From: Nitrospira sp.
Lineage (GTDB): Bacteria > Nitrospirota > Nitrospiria > Nitrospirales > Nitrospiraceae
Direction: 5' to 3'
Assembly: GCA_024331045.1 (NCBI GenBank)
Contig: JANDJC010000007.1
Coordinates: 1-64,000, forward strand
DNA length: 64,000 nucleotides
Shown: piece by piece, positions 42,477 through 51,412 of the stretch
How the letters are laid out: every line of letters begins with the position of its first letter
How positions within the stretch are numbered: the first letter of the stretch is position 1
Notes under the pieces: model-generated
The model's database searches: none
Told to the model about the DNA's origin: nothing
Seen by the model: the letters and a program-made list of their open reading frames with translations, nothing else
Made by a program: the position numbers and the translations under genes

Positions 42477-45400
42477 GTGCGAACGGAGAAGAAAAAACCT
42501 CTGAAAGACAAAGAGAAGAATTCGACGGGCCGCACCAGGGGGCTCCAGCCGTCTCTTTCTGGCTATGGTCGGAAAACCGCCCTCTTGGAAGAAGCCATTA
42601 CCCAGATGAATGAAGGTCGGTATGGTAAGGCATCAACCACACTCAAAGAATTACTGGCGCTGGATCCTCATAATATGGAGGCGCGCCGGCTGTTTGCGAC
42701 CCTTCATCTTCGTCTGGGCAGTCTCCTGCCTGCGAGGCAAGCATTTGATTCACTCATCGAGGAGGCCTTTGCACGACAGGACTATTGGCTGGCGGAATCC
42801 CTCCTTCGAGAATACTTGTCCGTTGGTCCCCGCTGTGTCCCCTATCTTGAAAAACTCGGGATGCTCTACCAGGAGAAGGGACAGATCATGGAAGCAGTCG
42901 CCGAATATGCAAAGGCGATTGAGATCTTGATCGAGGATCCGGATCCTGATGATCCAGACTATGCGAGCAGGTTGTATCGTCGCATCAAAGAGCTGGCCCC
43001 TGCCTCTCCGACCGTCATTCGATTGAATCGATATTTTGATCCCGATACGGGAGCCCTTATTGCCAACCCGATTGATGATCCGTCAGAGCCCTCCATGGTG
43101 TCCTCCGAACAAGGTGACCAGTCGCCGCCCGTTGACTTCCCTGGTGGTAGAGAGCCAGCCGAGTTCGAACCAGAAAGCGAATCGACGGTGGGAGTCGAAT
43201 CCCAGGGAACCGAATGGTCCAACGAGCTGTCGCCACTGGTATCAATGGTGGAGCAACCGTTAGCCCTTGAGCTGGAACGAAGAGACAGAGAGGAATCCCT
43301 CGAGGGTGAGGACACCGCCCCGCAGATTGAATCCACCACCTTGGATGATCGGGAATGTGGAACGAGAGACGTGACGATTGAGACGGCTATTCAATGGCCT
43401 CTCGATGAACCGCGCAGGGAGGAAGCGGAGACACCATCTGGCTCGATAGCAGACGGACTAAGTCCAATAATGGTGGTGCCGGACAGGGTCGTCAATGGGC
43501 ATGCGACAGCCTCTTGTGAGGCAATGAGGGACCTCTCCCCCCTCACGACCGACGAGAAGGCCATCCTGTCAACCGATGGGGCTCAGCTTGCTGAAGCTGA
43601 TCCTCCGTCGCCCGCTCTTGGACTGGGCGAGGGAGACCAATTTTCTGTGGCGGTTGAAGAGGGTTCCAGCAACCCTGAGTTCAGCCTCATGACCGAGGGG
43701 TCTCTCGAAATCGCTGCATTTCCTGATCAGCCAACCGAGTTGCCAGAGGAACCGGTTCATTTGGTGACGGCCCTTGAGGGAACAGAGGAAGAGCCAGTTG
43801 AAGGGGAGGACGCGGCTGATCAACGAATGGAGAATGGCGAGGGAACGTCGTCGATTACGAGGACCGATGGACTAAAAAGAATGCAAGAGCCATGGGAGGC
43901 CGACGACGGCGACCCCCTGTTGGTGGGAGAGACCACCGTTCCCCCCGTGGACAAGCCGATAGAATTGGTAAATGAACTGGTGGAGCCGGCGAAGGAGGCC
44001 ATCGAGGCGGAATTGCCACCAGCCCTCTCCGTCGCCTCTGAGGTCGATTCCCTGCTCTTGGAGGGGGATACTGCGACGGGTCCTTCGGTGGAGGGTGAGC
44101 CGTCGCCGGATGAGAGAGTACCGGCCATGCCATTGGAGGTGGCGGTTCCTGAAGGGCAGATGTGGCCGGCCAGTGGCGATCCCTCTCTCGCCTCATATGA
44201 GAAGGAGAGAGAGGAACAATCGGTTGCCGCATCGCTCGATCAGCCGGAGGAGTCCGCTCACACCATCGCCATGGGGCCGGAAGAGGTACAGACTGCTGAG
44301 CCATCTTGGGGGCATGAGCAAGGGATCAACCAAGAACTAGAACCCTCTCCGGAGGCGTTCTTTCCGTTCACTTCATCCCGCATGAACGTGGAGGAACGTG
44401 AGCAGGAAAGCGAGGCAGGCCAAGCGAGTGAACAAAGAGGAGGAACAGAAGAAAGAGCGGAAACAGAAGAAAGAGACGACCAGGAACAGCAGGCTCAAGA
44501 CCACACCGAGTCGTTTGGCGCCGATTCTCCACCCACTCCGGAGACAGGCGAGGTCGGTGGAGAGGAGCGGGACATCGATTGGGCCGAGGAGCAGGGGGCA
44601 GAGGCCGCCATTGCCAGTGAGGCTACAACGTGGCTCGAGGGCGAACCACACGAAGATGAACGGACTACCGCTGTTGGGTCAGATGATGCGGATCGCTCTC
44701 TACTGGCGGAGGAGCAGGTCCTTGGAGCGAGAGCAGGAGGGCAGCTTGAGGCGGGAGCAGATGATCCTGTAGCCGTCCAGTTGCAAGAGAAGCCCACAGA
44801 GCCGGAGCTGCTTGAGCATGGCGTGACGGAAGAAGTGGTGTCTCCCGTAGTCGATGCCCAGGTGCCCACTTATGGGCCCGGTCAGGCGTTTGCGACAAGA
44901 CCTTCCGAGCCTGCCCTCAGCAGGCCAAGTTCCAAAGATGCGAACACAACCGGGGATCGAAGCCAGCCACCCGACAGCTTGAAGACGTGGCCGCCTCAAG
45001 AAACGGTTCATCCGAGCGCGGCTGGTCACATAAGCGCCCTGCGGACGGGCCATGGAGCCGGTGTCACCAGGTCAACAGTCGCAGAGGCGGTCGAGGTTCT
45101 ATTCAATGAGACTGCTTCATCGGGTCTTAAGACGGAAACGGGAGGGATCGACTGGCCGACGAAACGGCTGAGGATCAAGAAACCGGGGCTAGTGACTCGG
45201 ATCAGAAACATGGTCGTGGAGGGCGTTGCAGTGTCCCTCTCCACGACAAGTCTGATAGCACTGACCGGTGTTGTCCTGCTCTGCGTCCTTTGCGTGGGAG
45301 CGGTGCTGGCCATTGGCATGGTTGGTTTGACCTGGCTCGTGATGGAAGAGTCCCCATCTGTCCTCTATCAGCATGTGACGACTGCGCCACCACGGACCGT

Positions 45401-46670
45401 GTCGGATCCTCAGAGGAATGGTTATTTGGTACTGGTAGGATTCAATGTCCCAGAAGGGCAGGACCCCCTTCAGGCGGGATTGGCCATGGTGGGAGAGACG
45501 GTGATAAGTGCAGAGGGAGTGACGAGGAACACCGGCCGTGTAGCGGCCTGTGTGGGCGGTGTCGGAGGCTCGTCATCCCGGCATGCCCATGCCGCTGCCG
45601 CCGTGCTCAACGGATGGATGAGGGGAAGCGATCCTCTCGGCGCTGTTCGGGCCAATCGCGGCCTGCTGCGTTCTTGGATGGGGCAGGCAGAGACGGCACT
45701 GAGCCGCTATCGACAATGGCAGCAACTGCCGTTTGAGGACTGGGGTTTTGGAAAGGCGGTTGCTCCTCCGTGCGACGCCATCGCCTTTGCTCATCATCTG
45801 TATCTGGCGGAAGGGTTCCTGCAGGAGATCGACACTGGCATTGACCGACTGGAGACGGATACGGAGGCGTGGCGGACTGTGTTGGCCCAGGCCAGGACTC
45901 TGCCGGTCAAGGTGCTCGCGATTCAGGCGGTGCGCGACAATGCAGCCCTTGCGTCCGCTCTGTTGGCGGATCCCGATGTGGATGCCAAGTCCATCGGGCG
46001 GTTGGCCCATATGTTCAAGCCGTTGAATCCAACCGAACTGTCCATCCGTTGGCCGATGCACAGTGAACTGGCCTTTGCCGCCTCGTCCTATGAAGCTCAA
46101 CTCGAAGCCGAGATGAAACAAGCGTCTTTCTCCACTACAACCCTAGCCTCCTGGTTTCCTTTACCGAAACAGCGTCGCTTGAATGCCTATGCCACCTATT
46201 ACGATGCGGCGTTTAAAGCGGCCAATGCCAATGAAGGCTGGCAACGGGGCTGGCCCAAGCGAAGCGACTTCGTGCGGTTTCCGGCCGAAACAATGAAAGA
46301 TGTGCTGGTGAATCCCATTGAGAATCTGATTGGTTTGCCACCCTTGCCGGCGTGGGACGACTATGCCGGCATGGTCACCGATGTGGAGGCACATCTGCGT
46401 CTTGTGGGCCTGCAGGCATGGATACGGCGCGGGGGAGGGCAAGTCGACCTGTTTGCTCGTATCGCCAAGGCTGGCCAGGGATTTTATGATCCTTACACGG
46501 GACTGCCTATGTTAGTGAACCTGCAGAAGGGCGTCTTGTATAGTATCGGCCACGATGGGAAAGACCAGGATGGCGATCCGCAATATGATGTGGTGGTAGC
46601 CATTCCTTCTCCTCCTCCTCCTCGATCTGTTCCTTCGAGCACTGCCCTCTTCGGGGCCGATTCGCAGTAA
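42477..46670 (+). CDS. Giant TPR / acidic linker / transmembrane protein
   Basis: A 1397-residue protein in four parts. Residues ~30-185 are TPR-like helical repeats (ALLEEAITQMNEGRYGKAS, LLALDPHNMEARRLFATLH, LGMLYQEKGQIMEAVAEYAKAI). Residues ~200-900 are low-complexity, very rich in Glu, Pro and Ser, with no fold visible. A single membrane helix lies at about residues 926-957 (TGVVLLCVLCVGAVLAIGMVG). The last ~440 residues form a soluble domain ending in DPYTGLPM...LYSIGHDGKDQDGDPQYD, like the C-terminal Ca-loop signature seen in pseudopilins and planctomycete secreted proteins. It starts at GTG without a clear ribosome-binding site. The topology would put the TPR part in the cytoplasm and the C-terminal domain in the periplasm. 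Function unknown. Confidence 0.8.
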   Translation: MRTEKKKPLKDKEKNSTGRTRGLQPSLSGYGRKTALLEEAITQMNEGRYGKASTTLKELLALDPHNMEARRLFATLHLRLGSLLPARQAFDSLIEEAFARQDYWLAESLLREYLSVGPRCVPYLEKLGMLYQEKGQIMEAVAEYAKAIEILIEDPDPDDPDYASRLYRRIKELAPASPTVIRLNRYFDPDTGALIANPIDDPSEPSMVSSEQGDQSPPVDFPGGREPAEFEPESESTVGVESQGTEWSNELSPLVSMVEQPLALELERRDREESLEGEDTAPQIESTTLDDRECGTRDVTIETAIQWPLDEPRREEAETPSGSIADGLSPIMVVPDRVVNGHATASCEAMRDLSPLTTDEKAILSTDGAQLAEADPPSPALGLGEGDQFSVAVEEGSSNPEFSLMTEGSLEIAAFPDQPTELPEEPVHLVTALEGTEEEPVEGEDAADQRMENGEGTSSITRTDGLKRMQEPWEADDGDPLLVGETTVPPVDKPIELVNELVEPAKEAIEAELPPALSVASEVDSLLLEGDTATGPSVEGEPSPDERVPAMPLEVAVPEGQMWPASGDPSLASYEKEREEQSVAASLDQPEESAHTIAMGPEEVQTAEPSWGHEQGINQELEPSPEAFFPFTSSRMNVEEREQESEAGQASEQRGGTEERAETEERDDQEQQAQDHTESFGADSPPTPETGEVGGEERDIDWAEEQGAEAAIASEATTWLEGEPHEDERTTAVGSDDADRSLLAEEQVLGARAGGQLEAGADDPVAVQLQEKPTEPELLEHGVTEEVVSPVVDAQVPTYGPGQAFATRPSEPALSRPSSKDANTTGDRSQPPDSLKTWPPQETVHPSAAGHISALRTGHGAGVTRSTVAEAVEVLFNETASSGLKTETGGIDWPTKRLRIKKPGLVTRIRNMVVEGVAVSLSTTSLIALTGVVLLCVLCVGAVLAIGMVGLTWLVMEESPSVLYQHVTTAPPRTVSDPQRNGYLVLVGFNVPEGQDPLQAGLAMVGETVISAEGVTRNTGRVAACVGGVGGSSSRHAHAAAAVLNGWMRGSDPLGAVRANRGLLRSWMGQAETALSRYRQWQQLPFEDWGFGKAVAPPCDAIAFAHHLYLAEGFLQEIDTGIDRLETDTEAWRTVLAQARTLPVKVLAIQAVRDNAALASALLADPDVDAKSIGRLAHMFKPLNPTELSIRWPMHSELAFAASSYEAQLEAEMKQASFSTTTLASWFPLPKQRRLNAYATYYDAAFKAANANEGWQRGWPKRSDFVRFPAETMKDVLVNPIENLIGLPPLPAWDDYAGMVTDVEAHLRLVGLQAWIRRGGGQVDLFARIAKAGQGFYDPYTGLPMLVNLQKGVLYSIGHDGKDQDGDPQYDVVVAIPSPPPPRSVPSSTALFGADSQ

Positions 46671-46689
46671 CCAAGGGCACATAGTTTAC

Positions 46690-46719
46690 TTGACAGGGTT
46701 AGCACCCCTTTCACACAAT
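46690..46719 (+). promoter_or_regulatory. Promoter candidate for the AIM24-family gene
   Basis: TTGACA (46690-46695), an 18-base spacer and CACAAT (46714-46719), about 70 bases before the gene start. The perfect -35 and 18-base spacing match the two stronger promoters in this window. Confidence 0.45.
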
Positions 46720-46788
46720 CGCGTCCACCGTGGCCGATTATGAATGTATTGCTGACAGGATGAAGACCAACCAAGGAGAATGAGCGAT

Positions 46789-47472
46789 ATGCGAAGTGAG
46801 ATTCTGTACCCGGGAGCCTTTCCAATGGTGAGGATTGAACTGTCAGCTGGAGAACAGATCAAGGCTGAATCCGGCGCCATGGTGGGGGCGTCGCCAACCG
46901 TCGATGTTGAAAGCAAGATGGAGGGGGGCTTTTTCGGCGCCCTGTCAAGGAAGCTGCTGACAGGGGAGAAGTTTTTCTTCCAAACGTTGCGGGCCAGTCG
47001 AGGACCCGGCGAGGTGTTGTTGGCGCCGACGGTTCCGGGCGAGATTGTCATCCTTGAGCTCGACGGCGTCAATGAGTATCTGGTTCAGAAGGATGGTTTC
47101 CTTGCCGGCGCCGATACGGTGAGTATCGAAAGCAAAATGCAGAGTTTTGCCCGTGGACTTATGGGTGGAGAGGGGTTTTTCATCCTTAAGATCGGGGGGA
47201 AAGGCACATTGATCATAAACAGTTTCGGTGCGATCCACCGCATCGATTTGAAGCCCGACCAAGAATACATCGTCGATAACAGCCATATGGTTGCCTGGTC
47301 TGCCACGACCTCCTACACCATCGAGCGGGCCTCGTCCGGCTGGGTAGCGAGCTTCACGTCCGGTGAAGGGTTTGTCTGCCGGTTTCGCGGACCCGGCGTC
47401 GTCTATATTCAAAGTCGCAACCCGAGCGGCTTTGGTGCCTGGATCCGGCAGTTCATTCCGATCTCCGAGTAA
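46789..47472 (+). CDS. AIM24 / TIGR00266 family protein
   Basis: A 227-residue protein of the AIM24-like family (TIGR00266), a tryptophan-RNA-binding-attenuator-like double beta-barrel found widely but without a settled biochemical role. Visible: GAFPMVRIELSAGEQIKAESGAMV, ESKMEGGFFGALSRKLLTGEKFFFQTLRA, and the second-half echo SIESKMQSFARGLMGGEGFFILKIGGKG. AAGGAG lies ten bases before this ATG, while the in-frame ATG at 46780 is too close to it. It is followed by the M48 protease gene. Confidence 0.85.
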   Translation: MRSEILYPGAFPMVRIELSAGEQIKAESGAMVGASPTVDVESKMEGGFFGALSRKLLTGEKFFFQTLRASRGPGEVLLAPTVPGEIVILELDGVNEYLVQKDGFLAGADTVSIESKMQSFARGLMGGEGFFILKIGGKGTLIINSFGAIHRIDLKPDQEYIVDNSHMVAWSATTSYTIERASSGWVASFTSGEGFVCRFRGPGVVYIQSRNPSGFGAWIRQFIPISE

Positions 47473-47557
47473 CGACAAAATGCGTCGTTTCGGTCGTCAC
47501 CGAGTGACGAGATGGAAGACGACCTTCCTTCGCGAATGACGAGAGACACTGCCTACG

Positions 47558-48694
47558 ATGGTATCTGCTCCCAATGCGCTCTGTTTTGGCCACGAGTTGC
47601 CGGCAAGCGGTGCTCCGTGCCTGGTGCAGGTCGGTTTACACGGTCTGACAGTGGTGTTCACCGCTGATGGGCGGGAGCAACAAGAGGAAATCCCCTTTAC
47701 CGCCCTTGCGATCTCCGTGGGAGGATTGGATCACGATCATCTCGTCCTGAAGTGGACCAGTGAGCAGGGTGAACGGACCCTGTATCTCAAAGACGCGGAA
47801 CTGATCAGAACATTTCGTCGGTTTGCGCCGCCATCGTTGCACGTTTCTTTTGAACAGGCAGCGACGGGAGCCAGGTCGGCTCGCTGGAAACGAACGGGAG
47901 CCTGGAGTCTTGCCTTCCTGACCCTCCTCATTTTAGTGGCCGGACTGTGGTGGGGGAGCGACCTTCTGGTCGCGCTGGCGGTGGAACGGATTCCGGTCGA
48001 ATGGGAACAGAAACTGGGTGAGGCGGCCTACCGGGACTTCCTCGCGCACCAGACGGTGCTCAAAGAAGGGCCAGCAGTAGCCGCAGTTCAGGAAATAACG
48101 CAGCGCCTGGTCAGGCCGTTATCGCATAATCCCTATACATTCGAGGTCACGGTGGTCAAGAGTGATGTCGTAAATGCCTTTGCCTTGCCGGGCGGCTATA
48201 TCGTGGTATTTACCGGTCTCATGCAAAGTGCGACAAGTGCCGAGGAGGTCGCGGGGGTGTTGGGGCACGAGCTCAATCACGTGCTGCAACGGCACGGGCT
48301 GGAGCGAATCGTGAAGCGGCTGGGTATCCTTGTTGCTGCCTCGATTGTCGTGGGGGACCAGCAGGGCTTAGCCGGTCTGATGAAACAGTTCGGCGTCGAA
48401 TTGATGACGCTAAAATTCGGCCGTGAGCAAGAGACGGAGGCCGATGTCGCTGGCCTTCGCCTGTTGTATGATGCGAGGATCGACCCTTCCGGGATGATTC
48501 GCTTCTTTGAGCGACTGTCGGAAAAGGACGAGGGACGGGTGGAGTGGCTCTCCACTCATCCCATGAGCCGCGGAAGAGCCGAGCGGCTGAAAGCCGAGCT
48601 TATGGCCATGCCGAAGCTAACCCCCCTGCCCTTCACGTTCGACTGGGCGGCGGTGCGTGAATCACTGGGGGCGCCTTTTGTATCAGAGCCATGA
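47558..48694 (+). CDS. M48-family metallopeptidase, membrane-anchored
   Basis: A 378-residue protein. The first ~110 residues form a beta-rich domain (LVQVGLHGLTVVFTADGREQQEEIPFTAL) resembling the cytoplasmic PH-like domain of some M48 proteases. A membrane helix follows (about 115-140, AFLTLLILVAGLWWGSDLLV). The peptidase domain has VNAFALPGGYIVVFTGL and the zinc site HELNH (residues 237-241), with EQETEADVAGLRLL supplying the third ligand. STHPMSRGRAERL is the usual end signature. It is probably a periplasm-facing envelope quality-control protease of the BepA/HtpX class. Confidence 0.87.
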   Translation: MVSAPNALCFGHELPASGAPCLVQVGLHGLTVVFTADGREQQEEIPFTALAISVGGLDHDHLVLKWTSEQGERTLYLKDAELIRTFRRFAPPSLHVSFEQAATGARSARWKRTGAWSLAFLTLLILVAGLWWGSDLLVALAVERIPVEWEQKLGEAAYRDFLAHQTVLKEGPAVAAVQEITQRLVRPLSHNPYTFEVTVVKSDVVNAFALPGGYIVVFTGLMQSATSAEEVAGVLGHELNHVLQRHGLERIVKRLGILVAASIVVGDQQGLAGLMKQFGVELMTLKFGREQETEADVAGLRLLYDARIDPSGMIRFFERLSEKDEGRVEWLSTHPMSRGRAERLKAELMAMPKLTPLPFTFDWAAVRESLGAPFVSEP

Positions 48695-48754
48695 GCCTCG
48701 AAGAGCATCTCCGGCTCCCGCTCGCTCCAAAGGTGGATGTCCCGGGAAAAATTT

Positions 48755-48785
48755 TTGTGGTTCTTCCCAGCGATTCGTCTATAAT
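48755..48785 (+). promoter_or_regulatory. Promoter candidate for the DUF3015 gene
   Basis: A perfect TATAAT at 48780-48785, with TTGTGG (48755-48760) 19 bases upstream. It is about 50 bases before the DUF3015 start and could also serve the DUF4105 gene. Confidence 0.5.
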
Positions 48786-48835
48786 CCCCTCAGCGGAATG
48801 GGCGAGGTTGCTCACTCTTACCAAGGAGGATTCGA

Positions 48836-49348
48836 ATGAGGACATTGAGCATGGTGGCGCTGATTGGATTGGCGATGGTGGCGCAAGGAGGCGTCGCGCT
48901 GGCTGCCGGGACACCGGACACGGGGCCTGGCTGCGGACTGGGCAAATTGGCTTGGCAAAATTATCCTCATGCCAAAACCAAGGGGGCTCAGATTCTGATG
49001 GCCACGACCAACGGAACCTTCGGCTCGCAGACTTTTGGAATAACCTTTGGCACGTCCGGCTGTACGGACGATGGCCGATGGTGGGCCGAACAGAAGGCGA
49101 CGATGTTTGCTGAATTGAATGCCGATGCCCTAGCCCAAGAGATGGCACAGGGGCGAGGGGAACATCTGGCTTCCATGGCGACCCTCTTGGGAGTCCCTCA
49201 ACAGCACCATGAAACGTTCTTTGCCATGGCTCAGGGACGGTACGCTGCCCTGGCCTCCTCAGGCGATCTGTCCCCAGCCGCCGTGGTCAAGGCCTTGAAC
49301 GAAGGGATTGCCTCAGATCCCGCCCTGGCCCACGTCGCATTAAACTAG
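48836..49348 (+). CDS. DUF3015 family periplasmic protein
   Basis: A 170-residue exported protein with a clear signal peptide (MRTLSMVALIGLAMVAQGGVALAAG). The mature part matches DUF3015: GCGLGKLAWQ, ATTNGTFGSQTFGITFGTSGC and WWAEQKATMFAELNADALAQEMAQGRGEHL. Two Cys (PGCGLG, TSGCTD) may form a disulfide. In pseudomonads a DUF3015 gene also stands next to a DUF4105 gene, as here, so the pair probably works together. The reading frame ends just before a terminator-like hairpin. Function unknown. Confidence 0.85.
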   Translation: MRTLSMVALIGLAMVAQGGVALAAGTPDTGPGCGLGKLAWQNYPHAKTKGAQILMATTNGTFGSQTFGITFGTSGCTDDGRWWAEQKATMFAELNADALAQEMAQGRGEHLASMATLLGVPQQHHETFFAMAQGRYAALASSGDLSPAAVVKALNEGIASDPALAHVALN

Positions 49349-49359
49349 CTCGGTCTCCG

Positions 49360-49386
49360 GGGCCTCCACTCAAACGATGGAGGCCC
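49360..49386 (+). terminator. Intrinsic terminator-like hairpin after the DUF3015 gene
   Basis: GGGCCTCCA (49360-49368) pairs with TGGAGGCCC (49378-49386) around a nine-base loop, followed by TTCT. The T-run is short. It may attenuate read-through into the DUF4105 gene, which starts 22 bases later. Confidence 0.55.
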
Positions 49387-49407
49387 TTCTGGCCTGTCTC
49401 GGAGGCG

Positions 49408-51315
49408 GTGATTCATTTCCTGCTGGTCGTCGCCCTGTTCGCCGCTTCGCAGCCGATCACGGCCCTATCTGCCGATTCCACATTCTATCAGCAGGAGCTG
49501 ATTGAACAGGCGTTGCGGGCTCGTCTGGCGGAAGAACGGGAGTGGCGCCTCCTGCTTCACTATGAGACTGATTGGCTGGGGCGGCTGGTGAGTGAGGAGG
49601 ATGATCCGGGATTTTTCTTGTCACCCCAAGGCAAATATGACCCCGAGGCCGAATTGGAGGCAACGATCCGCGCGTTTTTCTCCACTGAGCCGGTCGGCCG
49701 CTCGCAGCAGCCGGCCCAGTGTGCATTTATTGCGCGATACCACTGGCTTAAGGAACGGCTACACTTTGACGACCGACGACTGGCTCCGCTCGCGTGCGAA
49801 CGGTATCACCGATGGCGAGCAGAGCTGAATCCGCAGGGTGTCAGTTTGATCTTCCCCGCAGCCTTCCTCAACAATCCGGCCTCCATGTTCGGTCATACGT
49901 TCTTGCGTATCGACCAACAGGGGCAGACGGAACAAACGCGGCTGTTGGCCTACACCATTGAGTATGCCGCGGACGTGCCGCCGGAGGCGGGAGTCGAGTA
50001 TGCGTTCAAGGGGATCTTTGGCGGCTACAAGGGATTTTTCTCCACGCCACCCTATTACCTCAAGGTCCAAGCCTATCGGGATATCGAAAACCGCGATATG
50101 TGGGAATACCGGCTCAATCTTTCTCCGGCCCAGATTGATCGGCTGCTTCTGCATGCTTGGGAGATGGGGAACGCCTATTTCGATTACTTTTTTTTCAAGG
50201 AAAATTGCTCCTACCACATTTTGTCGCTCCTGGAATATGCGAATCCTGCGTTGCGCCTGCGCGACCGATTTCGGTTTTGGACGATTCCAGCCGACACCGT
50301 GCGAGCAATCGTGGACCACCCGCAGTTGGTTCTGGATGCCACTTATCGGCCATCCCGCAGCACGATCATCAAGCGCAAGCGCGGTCTGCTTGTGGCCGAC
50401 GAATGGAAGATGGTCAGGAGGCTGATTGAAGATCCCACCGCCGTTGCGGACCCCAGCTTCGCGGCTCTGCCGATGTCGAGACAGGCATTCGTGCTCGATG
50501 TGGTTTCGGATTATCTTCGGTATAAGAGCGAGAGCGACGATCCGGAGACGACCACTTATCGGGAGCGTCTCCGGCGCGTCTTGATCGAGCGGAGCCAACG
50601 ACCAATCCCGTCGCCAGCGCTAGAGATTCCTCCTTACACAAAGCGTCCAGATACTGGGCACCGCACGATGCGTGGAACGATGGGGGGCGGATGGCGAAAT
50701 GAGGACACCTTTGAAGAAGCGTCCGTACGGGCCCTCTATCACGATCTGCTCGATCCTGAAGAGGGGTACACGCCCGATGCCCAGATCGAAGCGCTCGGCC
50801 TGACAGTACGGCATTACAACCGCGCCGGGCAGACCAGAGTTGAACGGGCGACATTGGTGAATGTTGTATCGCTCGCTCCGATCGACGAGCTTTTCCATGC
50901 ACCGTCCTGGAAGGTGAACGTTGGCATGCAAACTGTGAGGCATGGTGCTTGTCGATTGTGCAGCAATGGGATGTTTAATGGAGGAATCGGAGGGGCTGTC
51001 GAGTCGTCGATGCTGTTCAAGCGGGAAGTCCTGTATCTGTTTGCCGAGGGGGAAGCGAACGTCAGTCCCGCCTACCGAGACTTTCATCGGGTGGGAGGGG
51101 GCGTGACGATAGGCCTGTTGGCCGACGTGACGGATCACTGGAAACTCATGGGATCGGGCTCCTATTTGCGCTTTCCCCTCGGCGAGCGATCCGACGACAT
51201 TCGGTGGCATATCGGGTTGCGTTATACACTGGCTCGTGATTGGGCTGCCCGCCTGGAGTACATGCATCGTGACCGTGATAATGATGTGGTGTTTGCGATC
51301 CACGCCTTTTTCTGA
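49408..51315 (+). CDS. DUF4105 (Lnb N-terminal periplasmic domain) protein
   Basis: A 635-residue protein with a signal peptide at the start (MIHFLLVVALFAASQPITALSA). It contains the DUF4105 core: CERYHRWRAELNP, LIFPAAFLNNPASMFGHTFLRID, YKGFFSTPPYYLKVQAYRDIENRDMWEYRLNL, and FDYFFFKENCSYHILSLLE. The SMFGHTFLR and KENCSYH segments supply His and Cys typical of a cysteine-peptidase-like (NlpC-like) active site. The C-terminal ~200 residues are beta-rich (VRHYNRAGQTRVERATLVNVV..., ending RLEYMHRDRDNDVVFAIHAFF), like an outer-membrane barrel. GTG start. It is probably an envelope protein. Confidence 0.85.
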   Translation: MIHFLLVVALFAASQPITALSADSTFYQQELIEQALRARLAEEREWRLLLHYETDWLGRLVSEEDDPGFFLSPQGKYDPEAELEATIRAFFSTEPVGRSQQPAQCAFIARYHWLKERLHFDDRRLAPLACERYHRWRAELNPQGVSLIFPAAFLNNPASMFGHTFLRIDQQGQTEQTRLLAYTIEYAADVPPEAGVEYAFKGIFGGYKGFFSTPPYYLKVQAYRDIENRDMWEYRLNLSPAQIDRLLLHAWEMGNAYFDYFFFKENCSYHILSLLEYANPALRLRDRFRFWTIPADTVRAIVDHPQLVLDATYRPSRSTIIKRKRGLLVADEWKMVRRLIEDPTAVADPSFAALPMSRQAFVLDVVSDYLRYKSESDDPETTTYRERLRRVLIERSQRPIPSPALEIPPYTKRPDTGHRTMRGTMGGGWRNEDTFEEASVRALYHDLLDPEEGYTPDAQIEALGLTVRHYNRAGQTRVERATLVNVVSLAPIDELFHAPSWKVNVGMQTVRHGACRLCSNGMFNGGIGGAVESSMLFKREVLYLFAEGEANVSPAYRDFHRVGGGVTIGLLADVTDHWKLMGSGSYLRFPLGERSDDIRWHIGLRYTLARDWAARLEYMHRDRDNDVVFAIHAFF

Positions 51316-51412
51316 AAGGAAGAGAGGCTTGACTTGCCCAGCGGCGAAAGGTCTTGTTACAAGAAGAGGCAGGGCTTGGTCGAGTGGTTTTCTAAGACCA
51401 TCCAGAACATCC

